Below are positions 5,817 through 5,843 of a stretch of DNA of 5,843 bases, piece after piece. Position 1 is the first letter of the stretch, and each line of letters begins with the position of its first letter. Source of the stretch: JBFHES01 sp041584015 (GTDB lineage: Bacteria; Bacteroidota; Bacteroidia; Bacteroidales; M50B96); contig JBFHES010000274.1 in the NCBI GenBank assembly GCA_041584015.1, positions 1-5,843 of the forward strand. Reading direction: 5' to 3'. The notes beneath the pieces are model-generated. The model worked only from the letters and a program-made list of their open reading frames with translations, searched no databases and was not told the DNA's origin. The translations under genes were made by a program, and so were the position numbers.

Positions 5817-5843
5817 ATGATTTCAAAAATTACACTTGCAAAG
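5817..5843 (+). CDS. Possible start of a divergent plus-strand gene (partial, right edge)
   Basis: An ATG at 5817 opens nine codons (MISKITLAK) that run off the window. Upstream, TTTG (5760-5763), 20 bases, then TAAATTGT (5784-5791) gives a loose -33/-7 pair about 25 bp before the ATG, consistent with a gene divergent from the lipoprotein. Nine codons are too few to identify a protein or to be sure that it is one. Confidence 0.27.

Noticed and set aside
5735..5842. Minus-strand frame open for 35 codons from the right edge, ending TAG at 5737-5735
   Set aside because: It could be the end of an upstream gene, but 35 stop-free codons are not rare by chance. It would also place the lipoprotein promoter box inside its last codons. 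It is left as an alternative to the plus-strand start at 5817.

Overview
The window looks like chromosomal DNA from a member of the Bacteroidota, probably a Bacteroidales or Marinilabiliales-like organism. The grounds are AT-rich sequence, start codons without a Shine-Dalgarno sequence but with A/T-rich leaders, an exact TAnnTTTG -7 promoter box in front of one gene, a long-form SppA of the kind common in this phylum, and a lipoprotein whose Cys is followed by acidic residues. The genus cannot be named from the sequence alone.

Layout from left to right. (1) The first 90 bases are the start of a minus-strand gene that runs off the left edge. (2) A minus-strand two-gene unit follows: an amidohydrolase-2-type TIM-barrel metallohydrolase (982-2574), then 23 bp later a CHAP/TIGR02594-type cysteine peptidoglycan hydrolase with a C-terminal PG_binding_1 domain (281-958). 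The unit ends in an intrinsic terminator (234-258). (3) A 447-bp divergent intergenic region (2575-3021) has short palindromes but no convincing gene. (4) sppA, a membrane-anchored Ser/Lys signal peptide peptidase, lies on the plus strand (3022-4797). (5) A nearly perfect 44-nt inverted repeat (4808-4851) acts as a bidirectional terminator between sppA and the convergent gene after it. (6) A minus-strand lipoprotein follows, with a likely ZU5-like middle and lipocalin-like C-terminus (4867-5712) and a good TAnnTTTG box upstream. (7) At the right edge there may be the first nine codons of a divergent plus-strand gene.

How the genes may work together: sppA is a housekeeping membrane-protease gene and here appears to be transcribed alone. 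The lipoprotein is an independent cell-envelope protein. The most unusual element is the minus-strand pair. It joins a large, insert-rich, apparently cytosolic metallohydrolase with an endolysin-like amidase/endopeptidase that also lacks a signal peptide. Co-transcription is well supported by the spacing and the single terminator. A shared function is only inferred. No CRISPR array, insertion sequence, tRNA, rRNA or clear phage structural gene is visible.
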